Source of the DNA: Herbaspirillum sp. RV1423
GTDB taxonomy: Bacteria > Pseudomonadota > Gammaproteobacteria > Burkholderiales > Burkholderiaceae_D
NCBI RefSeq assembly: GCF_000577615.1
Contig: NZ_CBXX010000001.1
Span: 310,001 to 374,000, forward strand
Direction of reading: 5' to 3'
Length of the DNA stretch: 64,000 nucleotides
Part shown: in pieces, positions 24,885-33,000 of the stretch
Numbering within the stretch: position 1 is the stretch's first letter
How the letters are laid out: the number at the start of each line of letters is the position of its first letter
The notes under the pieces: generated by a model
Told to the model about the DNA's origin: nothing
Databases searched by the model: none
What the model saw: only the letters and a program-made list of their open reading frames with translations
Position numbers and translations under genes: made by a program

Positions 24885-25916
24885 ATGAGTTTTCAAGTTA
24901 CCGTTCAGCCCAGCGGCCATCAGTTTACCTGCGACGAAGGCGAAACCATCCTCACCGCGGCGATCCGCGCCGGCATCGGCCTGCCCTACGGCTGCAAGAA
25001 CGGCGCATGCAGCTCCTGCAAAGGCAAGCTGCTCGAAGGCAGCGTGACCCACGGCCCGCACCAGGAACGCGCCCTCTCGGCGCAGGACGAAAGCCTGGGT
25101 TTCTCGCTGTTCTGCTGCGCCAAACCGAATTCGGACGTCGTCATCGAAGCGCGCGAAGTGGCCGGCGTCGGCGAGTTCCCGGTCAAGAAGATGCCGGTGC
25201 GCGTGGCGAAACTGGACAAGGTCGCCGACGACGTTATCATCCTGTCCCTGCAATTGCCCGCCAACGACCGCCTCCAATACAAGGCCGGCCAGTACGTCGA
25301 GTTCATGCTGCGCGACGGCAAGCGCCGCAGCTACAGCATGGCCAACGCGCCATACAAGGACGGGCACCTGACGCTGCATATCCGCCACATGCCGGGCGGC
25401 CTGTTCACCGACCAGGTGTTCTCGACGCTGAAGGAGCGCGACATCCTGCGCTTCGAAGGCCCGCTGGGCACCTTCTTCCTGCGCGAGGATTCCGACAAGC
25501 CGATCGTGCTGCTGGCTTCCGGCACCGGATTCGCGCCGATCAAGGCAATCGTCGAGCAGCTCGAACACAGCAAATCCACGCGTCCGGTCACGCTGTACTG
25601 GGGCGGCCGCCGCCCGCAGGACCTGTATATGGATGCACTATGCAAGAGCTGGGAACAAAGCCTGCCTGACTTCAAGTACGTACCGGTGATCTCGAACGCC
25701 CAGCCGGAAGACAACTGGAACGGTCGCAGCGGCTTCGTCCATCAGGCCGTGATCGACGATCATCCCGACCTGTCGGGCCACCAGGTCTATGCCTGCGGCG
25801 CGCCCATCGTGGTCGAGTCGGCCCAGCGCGACTTCGTTGCAAAGTGCGGTTTGCCGGAAGACGAGTTCTATGCCGATTCGTTCACCTCGGCGGCCGACCT
25901 GGCGACGGTGCAGTAA
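24885..25916 (+). CDS. Ferredoxin-NAD(P)H reductase with 2Fe-2S domain (CDP-6-deoxy-glucoseen reductase-like)
   Basis: This 343-residue electron-transfer protein has a plant-type 2Fe-2S domain (C37, C42, C45 and C77 or C78) followed by an FAD domain (RRSYSMAN) and an NAD domain (VLLASGTGFAPIKAIVEQL). The order matches AscD/RfbI-type reductases and phenol- or toluate-type oxygenase reductases. Betaproteobacterial genomes commonly carry this protein as an isolated gene annotated as a CDP-6-deoxy-delta-3,4-glucoseen reductase. No oxygenase or deoxysugar genes are next to it, so its redox partner is unknown. AGGA precedes the start. Confidence 0.88.
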   Translation: MSFQVTVQPSGHQFTCDEGETILTAAIRAGIGLPYGCKNGACSSCKGKLLEGSVTHGPHQERALSAQDESLGFSLFCCAKPNSDVVIEAREVAGVGEFPVKKMPVRVAKLDKVADDVIILSLQLPANDRLQYKAGQYVEFMLRDGKRRSYSMANAPYKDGHLTLHIRHMPGGLFTDQVFSTLKERDILRFEGPLGTFFLREDSDKPIVLLASGTGFAPIKAIVEQLEHSKSTRPVTLYWGGRRPQDLYMDALCKSWEQSLPDFKYVPVISNAQPEDNWNGRSGFVHQAVIDDHPDLSGHQVYACGAPIVVESAQRDFVAKCGLPEDEFYADSFTSAADLATVQ

Positions 25917-25998
25917 ATCGGGGCGCCGCCGCTTGCCGCCACGTGTTGCCTGACGTTGTGAAGTGACGAGCGTTCTATAAATTTGCACCAAATTAATT

Positions 25999-26027
25999 TT
26001 GACGCATAGCGCAAAACATCCTAATAT
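25999..26027 (+). promoter_or_regulatory. Near-consensus sigma-70 promoter of the argD leader
   Basis: TTGACG (25999-26004) and TAATAT (26022-26027) are separated by exactly 17 bp in AT-rich DNA. Transcription should start about 26033-26035, at or beside the ATG of a 21-codon open frame. Confidence 0.75.
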
Positions 26028-26034
26028 TGACCGC

Positions 26035-26100
26035 ATGAACGCCACCACTATTTCCTTGCGACGTCGTAGCCAACCTCAACGAGGTTTGCCGTGCGCGTGA
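26035..26100 (+). CDS. Putative leaderless arginine-rich leader peptide, 21 aa
   Basis: The frame encodes MNATTISLRRRS followed by nine more residues ending PCA. It contains three consecutive arginine codons (CGA CGT CGT) and a fourth Arg. It has no ribosome binding site, but the promoter upstream places the transcript start at its ATG, so leaderless translation is plausible. A 6-bp hairpin AACCTC-AAC-GAGGTT lies inside the frame (26072-26086), and a strong terminator follows the stop. This is the layout of a transcription attenuator for the argD-like gene downstream. An independent small RNA or small-protein gene is the alternative. Confidence 0.5.
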   Translation: MNATTISLRRRSQPQRGLPCA

Positions 26101-26116
26101 GTTAAGCTTGGTCACG

Positions 26117-26147
26117 AAGCCACAGGCAACCCCTGTGGCTTTTTTTT
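26117..26147 (+). terminator. Strong intrinsic terminator/attenuator before argD
   Basis: AAGCCACAGG and CCTGTGGCTT form a perfect 10-bp stem with a 5-nt loop, followed by six more T. It ends a transcript of about 115 nt that starts at 26033-26035. The 90 bp to argD hold a direct repeat TTCGCATTTA (26152 and 26191). Confidence 0.85.
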
Positions 26148-26240
26148 ATCGTTCGCATTTATTTCGTTTCGGTTACTTCCGTCACATTTATTCGCATTTA
26201 CTTTTTTCATGCCCTTTACAGCCTAAGCAGGAGTCATTCA

Positions 26241-27443
26241 ATGGAATTCAACCAGTTCAACGTCAGCAAACTGATGTATGTCACCAACCGGCCGGAACTT
26301 GTCTTTACCGAAGGCAGCGGCATGTGGATGACCGACCATACTGGCAAGCGCTACCTCGACTATTTGCAGGGCTGGGCGGTCAACGCCCTGGGCCACTCGC
26401 CGCAATGCATTCAGGATGCGCTGGTCGCGCAGGGCAAGAAGCTGATCAATCCGTCGCCGGCTTTCTATAACGCGCCGTCGATCGAACTGGCCAACCTGCT
26501 GACCGCGAATTCCGTGTTCGACCGCGTATTCTTCGCCAACAGCGGCGCCGAAGCCAACGAAGGCGCCATCAAACTGGCGCGTAAATGGGGCAAGAAGAAC
26601 AAAAACAGCGCCGGTGAAGACCGCTTTGAAATCATCACCTTCGACCACAGCTTCCACGGCCGCACCATCGCCACCATGTCGGCCAGCGGCAAGCCGGGCT
26701 GGGACACCATGTTCGCGCCGCAAGTGCCGGGCTTCCTGAAGGCCGATCTGAACGACCTGGCCAGCGTCGAGCGCCTGATCAGCAAGAAGACCGTCGCTGT
26801 CATGCTGGAGCCGGTGCAAGGCGAAGGCGGCGTGATCCCGGCCACGCGCGAATTCATGCAAGGCCTGCGCCGCCTGACCAAGAACGCCAACCTGCTGCTG
26901 ATCGTCGACGAAGTGCAGACCGGCGTCGGCCGCACCGGTGAAATGTTCGCCTACCAGTTGTCCGGCATCGAACCCGACATCATGACGCTGGGCAAAGGCA
27001 TCGGCGGCGGCGTGCCGCTGGCGGCCCTGCTGGCGCGCGAAGAAATCGCCTGTTTCGAAGCCGGCGAACAGGGCGGCACCTATAACGGCAATCCGCTGAT
27101 GACCGCCGTCGGCGTCGCCGTGGTCAAGGAATTGCTGAAGCCTGACTTCCTGCCCTCGGTCAGGGAAAAAGGCGCTTACCTGAGCGCCGAATTGATCAAG
27201 CTGTCGGACAAGCACGGCTTCGAAGGCGAGCGCGGCGAAGGCCTGTTGCGCGCCCTCAAGCTGGGCAAGGACATCGGCCCGCAAATCGTCGAAGCCGCGC
27301 GCGACCTCAATCCGGTCGGCCTGCTGCTGAACTCGCCGCGCCCCAATCTGCTGCGCTTCATGCCGTCGCTGAACGTGACCAAGGATGAGCTCGACCAGAT
27401 GTTGGCCATGCTCGAAGGCGTGCTGGTGCAACTGGGCCACTGA
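26241..27443 (+). CDS. argD: Acetylornithine/succinyldiaminopimelate-type aminotransferase
   Basis: This 400-residue class III PLP aminotransferase matches ArgD/Ast[19 protein letters not shown] binds the cofactor phosphate, [13 protein letters not shown] holds the Asp that contacts the pyridine ring, and Lys252 (LGKGIGGG) is the PLP lysine. ArgD converts N-acetylglutamate semialdehyde to N-acetylornithine in arginine synthesis, and the enzyme can also serve diaminopimelate synthesis. AGGAG precedes the ATG. The symbol is a family-level assignment; catabolic homologues look similar. It lies behind a putative arginine-rich leader and terminator, which would fit control by arginine supply. Confidence 0.85.
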   Translation: MEFNQFNVSKLMYVTNRPELVFTEGSGMWMTDHTGKRYLDYLQGWAVNALGHSPQCIQDALVAQGKKLINPSPAFYNAPSIELANLLTANSVFDRVFFANSGAEANEGAIKLARKWGKKNKNSAGEDRFEIITFDHSFHGRTIATMSASGKPGWDTMFAPQVPGFLKADLNDLASVERLISKKTVAVMLEPVQGEGGVIPATREFMQGLRRLTKNANLLLIVDEVQTGVGRTGEMFAYQLSGIEPDIMTLGKGIGGGVPLAALLAREEIACFEAGEQGGTYNGNPLMTAVGVAVVKELLKPDFLPSVREKGAYLSAELIKLSDKHGFEGERGEGLLRALKLGKDIGPQIVEAARDLNPVGLLLNSPRPNLLRFMPSLNVTKDELDQMLAMLEGVLVQLGH

Positions 27444-27456
27444 TCGGGAAACGGCG

Positions 27457-27999
27457 ATGCGCAGCCTTCACACGGCCAACACATCCCGCGCGCCCGATGC
27501 ACTCAATGCGCTCGCCGCCTGCTGCATCGCCGTCCTGTTGACGGCATGCGGCGTCGCGCCGACGCGCGGCCCGGACATGTCGACCGCGCCGGCAACCGAC
27601 GTGCGTTCGGAAACCGCCACCGAACAAGGCAGCGAAGTGGCGATCTACGCGCTGGACATGATCGGCACCGGCTACCGCTTCGGCGGCAAGAATCCGGAAG
27701 CCGGCTTCGACTGCAGCGGCATGGTGTCGTATATCTTCAGCCGCGCCGCCGGCCTGAAACTGCGCGGCAGCGCTGCCGACATGGCGCGCCAGGGCCGTCC
27801 GGTCGACAAGGCCAACCTGCGTCCCGGCGACCTGGTGTTCTTCAACACGCTCAACCGCCCGTTCTCGCACGTCGGCATTTACATCGGCGACGGCCGCTTC
27901 GTGCACGCGCCTTCCGGCAACGGCAAGGTGCATATTTCGCGGATGGACAATCCCTACTTTGCGCCGCGCTTCGAAATGGCCAGAGCTTATTTCAACTGA
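27457..27999 (+). CDS. NlpC/P60-family cell-wall hydrolase lipoprotein
   Basis: This 180-residue endopeptidase of the NlpC/P60 family cleaves peptidoglycan stem peptides. A lipoprotein signal ends in LLTACG, so it is probably anchored to the outer membrane. The catalytic cysteine is in FDCSGMV, the histidine in SHVGIYIGDGRFVHAP, and the domain is full length. It starts 13 bp after argD and may be co-transcribed. Confidence 0.9.
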   Translation: MRSLHTANTSRAPDALNALAACCIAVLLTACGVAPTRGPDMSTAPATDVRSETATEQGSEVAIYALDMIGTGYRFGGKNPEAGFDCSGMVSYIFSRAAGLKLRGSAADMARQGRPVDKANLRPGDLVFFNTLNRPFSHVGIYIGDGRFVHAPSGNGKVHISRMDNPYFAPRFEMARAYFN

Positions 28000-28033
28000 C
28001 GGAACTGACAGAAGACCTCGGAGACCGACGCGC

Positions 28034-28408
28034 ATGGATCACCACAAAGGCAGTTGCCATTGCGGCCGGGTCCGCTTCGAGGCCGATGTGACCATCGAAC
28101 GCATCACCGTCTGCAATTGCTCGATCTGCGCCAAGAAGGGGTTTCTGCATCATCGCGTGCAGCCCGAGAATTTCCGCCTGGTCTGCGGCGAGGATGCGCT
28201 GGCGACCTACCAGTTCGGCACCATGGTCGCCAAGCATCATTTCTGCCGCCATTGCGGCGTGCATGTTTTCACCCGTCCGCGCGCCGCGCCGGAACTCTAC
28301 ACCATCAATGTGCGTTGTCTCGACGATGTCGACCTGTCCAGCGACAAGCTGACTTTCATCGACTTCGACGGACGCCATTGGGACAGGAACGTCGGCAAAC
28401 TGAGTTAA
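28034..28408 (+). CDS. GFA-family (glutathione-dependent formaldehyde-activating) zinc protein
   Basis: This 124-residue protein has the GFA/CENP-V fold: zinc cysteines in GSCHCG, CNCSIC and FCRHCG. Family members bind one or two zinc ions; the founding enzyme condenses glutathione with formaldehyde, but most relatives have no proven activity. It starts 34 bp after the NlpC/P60 gene and converges on the next regulator with only 6 bp between the stops. Confidence 0.88.
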   Translation: MDHHKGSCHCGRVRFEADVTIERITVCNCSICAKKGFLHHRVQPENFRLVCGEDALATYQFGTMVAKHHFCRHCGVHVFTRPRAAPELYTINVRCLDDVDLSSDKLTFIDFDGRHWDRNVGKLS

Positions 28409-28414
28409 GCGCAG

Positions 28415-29323
28415 CTAGACGCGAACGTTACGCCGCTTGACCGCGGCGGCTGCCGTTATTGCCGGCGCGCGTTTGGATATTGCCTTCGGCGCGGGCGTTT
28501 TCTTCGCCGTCGCCGGTTTGATCTGCTTCTTGACCGCACTCGCCTTGATGACAGGTTTCTTTGCGAGCGCCTTAGGTGCCTTGGACGTCTTCGCCGATTC
28601 CGCCTTTTTCTTCAGCAAGCCGGCTTGTCCGACCAGGCTGGCGCTGTAGCGTTTGAAGGCGATATCCATGTGGCGCCGCATTGCCGCGCGCGCCATTTCC
28701 GGATCGCGGGCGCGCAGCGCTTTCATCACGCGCGAATGTTCTTCTATCGCATCGTTCCAGACCTCAGCAGTATCGAAATGGCTATGCAAGCGGTTGAACA
28801 AGGGCCCCAGGCGCGCGTCGAACAATTGCGTCACCAACCCGACCAGTACGCTGTTGCCGGTTGCTTCGGCGACGCGGATGTGAAACAGGCGGTCTGCCTC
28901 CAGCGGATTAATGCCGGCATCGGTGTTCTCGATCATCAGCCTGAACGCCTCTTCGATCGCGTCGATTTGCGCCTTCTTCGCGTTCTTGGCGGCGGCGTAT
29001 GCCACCTCGCCTTCGAGCATGGCGCGCGCGCGGATCAGCTCCAGCGGACCTTCTTCGGTGGACAGGTCGATCTCGCCTTCAGGCGCCGGCGACGGCGGAC
29101 AGACGTAGATGCCTGACCCCATATGCACTTCGATGTAGCCTTCGACCTCCAGTGCAATCAATGCCTCGCGCAACGACGGACGACTCACTCCCAATTGCAC
29201 GGAAAGGTCGCGCTCCGACGGCAAGCGCGAACCGACGGGGAATTCGCCGTCGACAATCAGCTTGCGCAGTTGGTCGCTGATCTGACGGTACAGCCGTTGT
29301 GGCTCGATCGCTTCAATTGGCAT
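28415..29323 (-). CDS. FadR/GntR-family regulator with a lysine-alanine-proline rich C-terminal tail
   Basis: Residues 1-235 are a normal FadR-type regulator: winged helix (LPSERDLSVQLGVSRPSLREALIAL) and FCD domain (RARAMLEGEVAYAAAKN, ADRLFHIRVAEATGNS, EHSRVMKALRARD). About 65 further residues form a basic tail rich in Lys, Ala and Pro (AKKPVIKASAVKKQ, PATAKKTPAPK), like histone H1 and the AlgP/Hc1-like tails of proteobacteria. Such tails bind DNA non-specifically. It lies 121 bp downstream of the Ldh-family gene on the same strand, so it probably controls the divergent sugar-acid cluster. Confidence 0.85.
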   Translation of the reverse strand: MPIEAIEPQRLYRQISDQLRKLIVDGEFPVGSRLPSERDLSVQLGVSRPSLREALIALEVEGYIEVHMGSGIYVCPPSPAPEGEIDLSTEEGPLELIRARAMLEGEVAYAAAKNAKKAQIDAIEEAFRLMIENTDAGINPLEADRLFHIRVAEATGNSVLVGLVTQLFDARLGPLFNRLHSHFDTAEVWNDAIEEHSRVMKALRARDPEMARAAMRRHMDIAFKRYSASLVGQAGLLKKKAESAKTSKAPKALAKKPVIKASAVKKQIKPATAKKTPAPKAISKRAPAITAAAAVKRRNVRV

Positions 29324-29444
29324 AAGAGGTCCGATTCAAAATCTTTCTTGTAGTGGCGCCGGATTGTATCTCACCCGCAAGCGAATGACCTGCTTGTCTC
29401 CCGACGCGGCAACGGCATGCGCTGCTGCGCCGGGATGTCCTCGA

Positions 29445-30506
29445 TCAGGCCAGCGCCGCGGGGAACGTCAGGCCATACTGCTGCCCCGCTTCGCGCAGCA
29501 TCGGCGCAATGGTCGGATGCAAGGCCACGCCCCGCTCCAGTTGTTGCGCACGGCGCGCCATGCCGCGATCGCCGGGCATGCGCACCCGCTCCACGCCGGG
29601 ACGCGGCGGATTGCTGCGGCAAGCGTCGGCGATGTAATCCATCTGGCGCCTGAACGCCGCCTCGCCGCCGAACGCCGCCGGGTCGTACAGGCTCATGAAC
29701 ACGGTGGCACCCCAGCCCGCCGGTGGATCGGCGCGGCCGAAACCGGACAGGCCGCCGGTCAATGCCTCGATCAGCACCGCCAGGCCGAAGCCCTTGTGTC
29801 CCGCCGACAAACCGCCCAGCGGCAGGATGGTGCCCGGCGGATCGGTCGCCAGCACGGCAGGATCGCGGCTGGCGTTGCCTTGCGCATCGAGCATCCATTC
29901 TTCTTCAAACTGCTTGCCGGCCTTGTGCAGGCGATTGCTCATGCCGTTGGTGGTGACCGATGCCGAGATGTCGACCAGGAAAGGCGTACCGGAAGTCGGG
30001 ATGCCGGCCGCGATCGGATTCGGCGTGAACACCGCCCGGGTGCCGCCAAACGGCGCCACGCTTTGCACGGCCGGATCGGAACTCGACAAGACCATCAGGA
30101 ACCCCTCTTCGGTCGCACGCAGCAGATACGCGGCGAGACAAGCAATGTGGTGGCTATGGTGGATCGCCAGCGACGCCGTGCCGAGTTCGCGCGCACGCGG
30201 AACCAGCGCGTCGATGCCCTTGTGCACCAGCCACGGACCGGGCAGGCGGCGGCCGTCCCAGACCAGTGCGGCGGGACGGTCGGACACCACTTCCGGTTCG
30301 CCGGAGGTGGTCATCGCGCCCCTCTCGATCTCCTTGACGTAGGGGGCCAGCAATGCCAGCCCGTGGGTATCGTGTCCCAGCAGATCGCCGTCGACCAGCG
30401 TGCTCGCCACCGAAGCGGCGGGCTCCAGCGGCAAGCCGGCCTTCTGCAGCAGTTGCGTGGAGAACTGCTTGAGTTCGACAGCGGAAAAACGTTCAGGTGA
30501 AGCCAT
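29445..30506 (-). CDS. Ldh-family (malate/L-lactate/ureidoglycolate type) NAD(P)-dependent oxidoreductase
   Basis: This 353-residue enzyme belongs to the malate/L-sulfolactate/2,3-diketo-gulonate dehydrogenase family, unrelated to classical lactate dehydrogenase. Family motifs include GHDTHGLALLAPYV, the catalytic His region HSHHIACLAAY, and the cofactor loop GHKGFGLAVLIEALTGGLSG. Substrates are 2-hydroxy or 2-keto acids. I choose ATG 30506 because AAAGGA lies 11 bp upstream; a start four codons earlier overlaps that site. It diverges from the dehydratase operon over a 627-bp gap with FadR-type operators. Confidence 0.85.
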   Translation of the reverse strand: MASPERFSAVELKQFSTQLLQKAGLPLEPAASVASTLVDGDLLGHDTHGLALLAPYVKEIERGAMTTSGEPEVVSDRPAALVWDGRRLPGPWLVHKGIDALVPRARELGTASLAIHHSHHIACLAAYLLRATEEGFLMVLSSSDPAVQSVAPFGGTRAVFTPNPIAAGIPTSGTPFLVDISASVTTNGMSNRLHKAGKQFEEEWMLDAQGNASRDPAVLATDPPGTILPLGGLSAGHKGFGLAVLIEALTGGLSGFGRADPPAGWGATVFMSLYDPAAFGGEAAFRRQMDYIADACRSNPPRPGVERVRMPGDRGMARRAQQLERGVALHPTIAPMLREAGQQYGLTFPAALA

Positions 30507-30579
30507 GTTGCAAACCATCCTTTCATCAACAAAATCCTCAGCCTGTGCGCGCGACAAACAAATCGACAAACAGGTCATG

Positions 30580-30590
30580 TGGTCAGACCA
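30580..30590. promoter_or_regulatory. FadR-type operator 1 in the sugar-acid divergent region
   Basis: TGGTCAGACCA is a perfect palindrome matching the TGGT-N3-ACCA consensus of FadR-subfamily regulators. It lies 74 bp upstream of the Ldh-family start, in promoter position for that gene. Confidence 0.65.
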
Positions 30591-30731
30591 GATAATAGAA
30601 AAGAATTTCATATCGTCCCGGCACTGTCAAGCAAGAACGCTATGCACGAAAATTATTCACCTACACTGCACCGCACCATCGGGCATCATGACAACGCCGG
30701 TTGAATCGCGCGATGGAAAATCTGGCAAATT

Positions 30732-30742
30732 TGGTATTACCA
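30732..30742. promoter_or_regulatory. FadR-type operator 2 in the sugar-acid divergent region
   Basis: TGGTATTACCA is a second perfect palindrome of the same class, 152 bp from the first. The pair could allow repression of both divergent promoters or looping by the regulator. Confidence 0.6.
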
Positions 30743-30873
30743 CTTGACCAAAGCCCGAATGCTGAAATAGACTCGCTGGCATCTTTTCAAAGCACGCGGC
30801 CCGTACTACACCGACACAAGAGCAGATACTGCCGTCGGCCGCCGTGCAGTACTGAGGGTACTGGAGACAAGCA

Positions 30874-31059
30874 TTGAAATTCTTATTTAGCCGGGGGAGC
30901 ACCGACATCGTGCCGCACGACTGGACGCGCAACAGCGCGTCGGCGTCGGGCATCCGCGCTTGCCGCCTCGGCCATGCAGGCGACGGCGACTCCATGCTCG
31001 CCTACCACCTGATGGACTTCTCGCGCTACTTCTTTGACCAAAGCAATATTCGCCGCTGA
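30874..31059 (+). pseudogene. Unassigned coding-like fragment upstream of the dehydratase
   Basis: Sixty-one codons from a TTG start end with DFSRYFFDQSNIRR and a stop. The second half uses G/C at nearly every third position, like real genes here, but there is no ATG or convincing ribosome binding site, and I recognise no family. The antisense frame is also open for about 65 codons. It may be a gene remnant left in the divergent promoter region or a short gene with an unusual start. The rest of the 30507-31133 gap holds the two operators. Confidence 0.3.
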
Positions 31060-31133
31060 TTCTTCCTGCAGCCATCCGATTCAGACAGCATTCATGGTCC
31101 GCACAGCGGGCCTCGAGGAAAGAAGGAAAGAAC

Positions 31134-32861
31134 ATGAGCGATACCAAGAAATTCACCCGCCGCAGCCAGGCATGGTTTGGCCGGCAAGACCGCGACGGTT
31201 TCATCTACCGTTCCTGGGTCAAGAACCGCGGCATTCCGCATGATCAATTCGACGGCCGCCCGGTCATCGGCATCTGCAATACCTATTCCGAACTGACGCC
31301 GTGCAACTCGCACTTCCGCGCGCTGGCCGAGCAGGTCAAGATCGGCATCTGGGAAGCCGGCGGCTTTCCGCTGGAGTTCCCGGTGATGTCGCTCGGCGAA
31401 ACATTGATGCGCCCCACCGCCATGCTGTTCCGCAACCTCGCCAGCATGGACGTGGAAGAATCGATCCGCGCCAATCCGCTCGACGGCGTGGTGCTGCTGA
31501 TGGGCTGCGACAAGACCACGCCGGCGCTGCTGATGGGTGCATCGTCGGTGGACCTGCCGACCATCGGCATATCCGGCGGCCCGATGCTGTCCGGCAAATA
31601 CCGCGGCGGCGAACTGGGTTCCGGCACTGGCGTCTGGCAGATGTCGGAAGAAGTGCGCGGCGGCCATATGACGCAGGAAGAATTCTTTGAAGCCGAAAGC
31701 TGCATGCATCGCTCGCACGGCCATTGCATGACCATGGGCACGGCGTCGACGATGGCCAGCATGGTCGAAGCACTGGGCATGAGCTTGCCGGGCAACGCCG
31801 CAATTCCCGCGGTCGATGCGCGCCGCAACGTGCTGGCGCGCAATTCCGGCCGCCGCATCGTCGAGATGGTCAAGGAAGACCTGGTCATGTCAAAGATCCT
31901 GACCAAGGCTGCTTTTGAAAACGCCATTCGCGTCAACGCCGGCATCGGCGGCTCGACCAATGCCGTGATCCATCTGCTGGCGATTGCCGGCCGCATCGGC
32001 GTCGACCTCAAGCTGGAAGACTGGGACAACATCGGCCAGAAGCTGCCTTGCCTGGTCAACCTGCAACCGTCGGGAAAATACCTGATGGAAGATTTTTACT
32101 ATGCAGGCGGCCTGCCGTCGGTGATCCGCGAACTGGAAAGCGTCATCGATAAAAGCGCGCTCTCCGCCAACGGCCAGACCTTGTGGGACAACTGCAAGGA
32201 CGCGCCGAACTGGAACCGCGACGTCATCCATGCTTTCGACCAACCGTTCAAGCCGGCCGCCGGCATCGCCATCCTGCGCGGCAACCTGTGTCCGGACGGC
32301 GCGGTCATCAAGCCGTCGGCAGCGACGCCCGCACTGCTCAAGCACACCGGCCGCGCCGTGGTGTTCGAGAACAGCGACGACCTGCACAAGCGCATCGACG
32401 ACGAGGATCTGGACGTCGACGAACACTGCGTGCTGGTGCTGAAAAACTGCGGTCCCAAAGGCTATCCGGGAATGGCCGAAGCGGGCAACATGCCGCTGCC
32501 GCCGAAGGTGCTGCGCAAGGGCATTACCGACATGGTGCGGGTTTCCGATGCGCGCATGAGCGGCACCGCCTACGGCACGGTGGTCCTGCACGTCACGCCG
32601 GAAGCGGCTGCCGGCGGTCCGCTGGCGCTGGTGCAGAACGGCGACATGGTCGAGCTGGATGTGGCGGCGCGCAAGCTGCACCTGCATGTCAGCGACGAAG
32701 AACTGGAGCGCCGCCGCGCCGCCTGGCAAGCGCCGAAAGCGCCGGCCGATCGCGGCTGGGTCAAGCTCTACGTCGATCACGTGCAGCAGGCCAATCTCGG
32801 CGCCGACCTCGACTTCCTGGTCGGCAAGAGCGGCTCCGGCATTCCGAAGGACAATCATTGA
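31134..32861 (+). CDS. IlvD/Edd-family sugar-acid dehydratase (L-arabinonate dehydratase-like)
   Basis: This 575-residue enzyme removes water from a sugar acid to give a 2-keto-3-deoxy acid. The 2Fe-2S ligand cysteines are C57, C125 and C198, exactly two residues before C59, C127 and C200 of Rhizobium L-arabinonate dehydratase, so it belongs to the pentonate branch rather than to dihydroxyacid or phosphogluconate dehydratases. MGCDKTTPA holds the metal-ligand lysine; RVSDARMSG holds the catalytic serine. It heads a plus-strand unit with a hydroxyacid dehydrogenase and a sugar ABC importer. Arabinonate, xylonate, fuconate and galactonate all remain possible. Confidence 0.88.
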   Translation: MSDTKKFTRRSQAWFGRQDRDGFIYRSWVKNRGIPHDQFDGRPVIGICNTYSELTPCNSHFRALAEQVKIGIWEAGGFPLEFPVMSLGETLMRPTAMLFRNLASMDVEESIRANPLDGVVLLMGCDKTTPALLMGASSVDLPTIGISGGPMLSGKYRGGELGSGTGVWQMSEEVRGGHMTQEEFFEAESCMHRSHGHCMTMGTASTMASMVEALGMSLPGNAAIPAVDARRNVLARNSGRRIVEMVKEDLVMSKILTKAAFENAIRVNAGIGGSTNAVIHLLAIAGRIGVDLKLEDWDNIGQKLPCLVNLQPSGKYLMEDFYYAGGLPSVIRELESVIDKSALSANGQTLWDNCKDAPNWNRDVIHAFDQPFKPAAGIAILRGNLCPDGAVIKPSAATPALLKHTGRAVVFENSDDLHKRIDDEDLDVDEHCVLVLKNCGPKGYPGMAEAGNMPLPPKVLRKGITDMVRVSDARMSGTAYGTVVLHVTPEAAAGGPLALVQNGDMVELDVAARKLHLHVSDEELERRRAAWQAPKAPADRGWVKLYVDHVQQANLGADLDFLVGKSGSGIPKDNH

Positions 32862-33000
32862 TTGCACAGCCACTGATCTGAATTGATTTTTCAACAAGCA
32901 AGCCGACGGAAGATTCAGGCGCGTACCCATTACGGGAACGACGACCAAAAAAAACGAACTTCCGTCCGCTCTCACGAAGACATATGGAGACATAAAGCAA

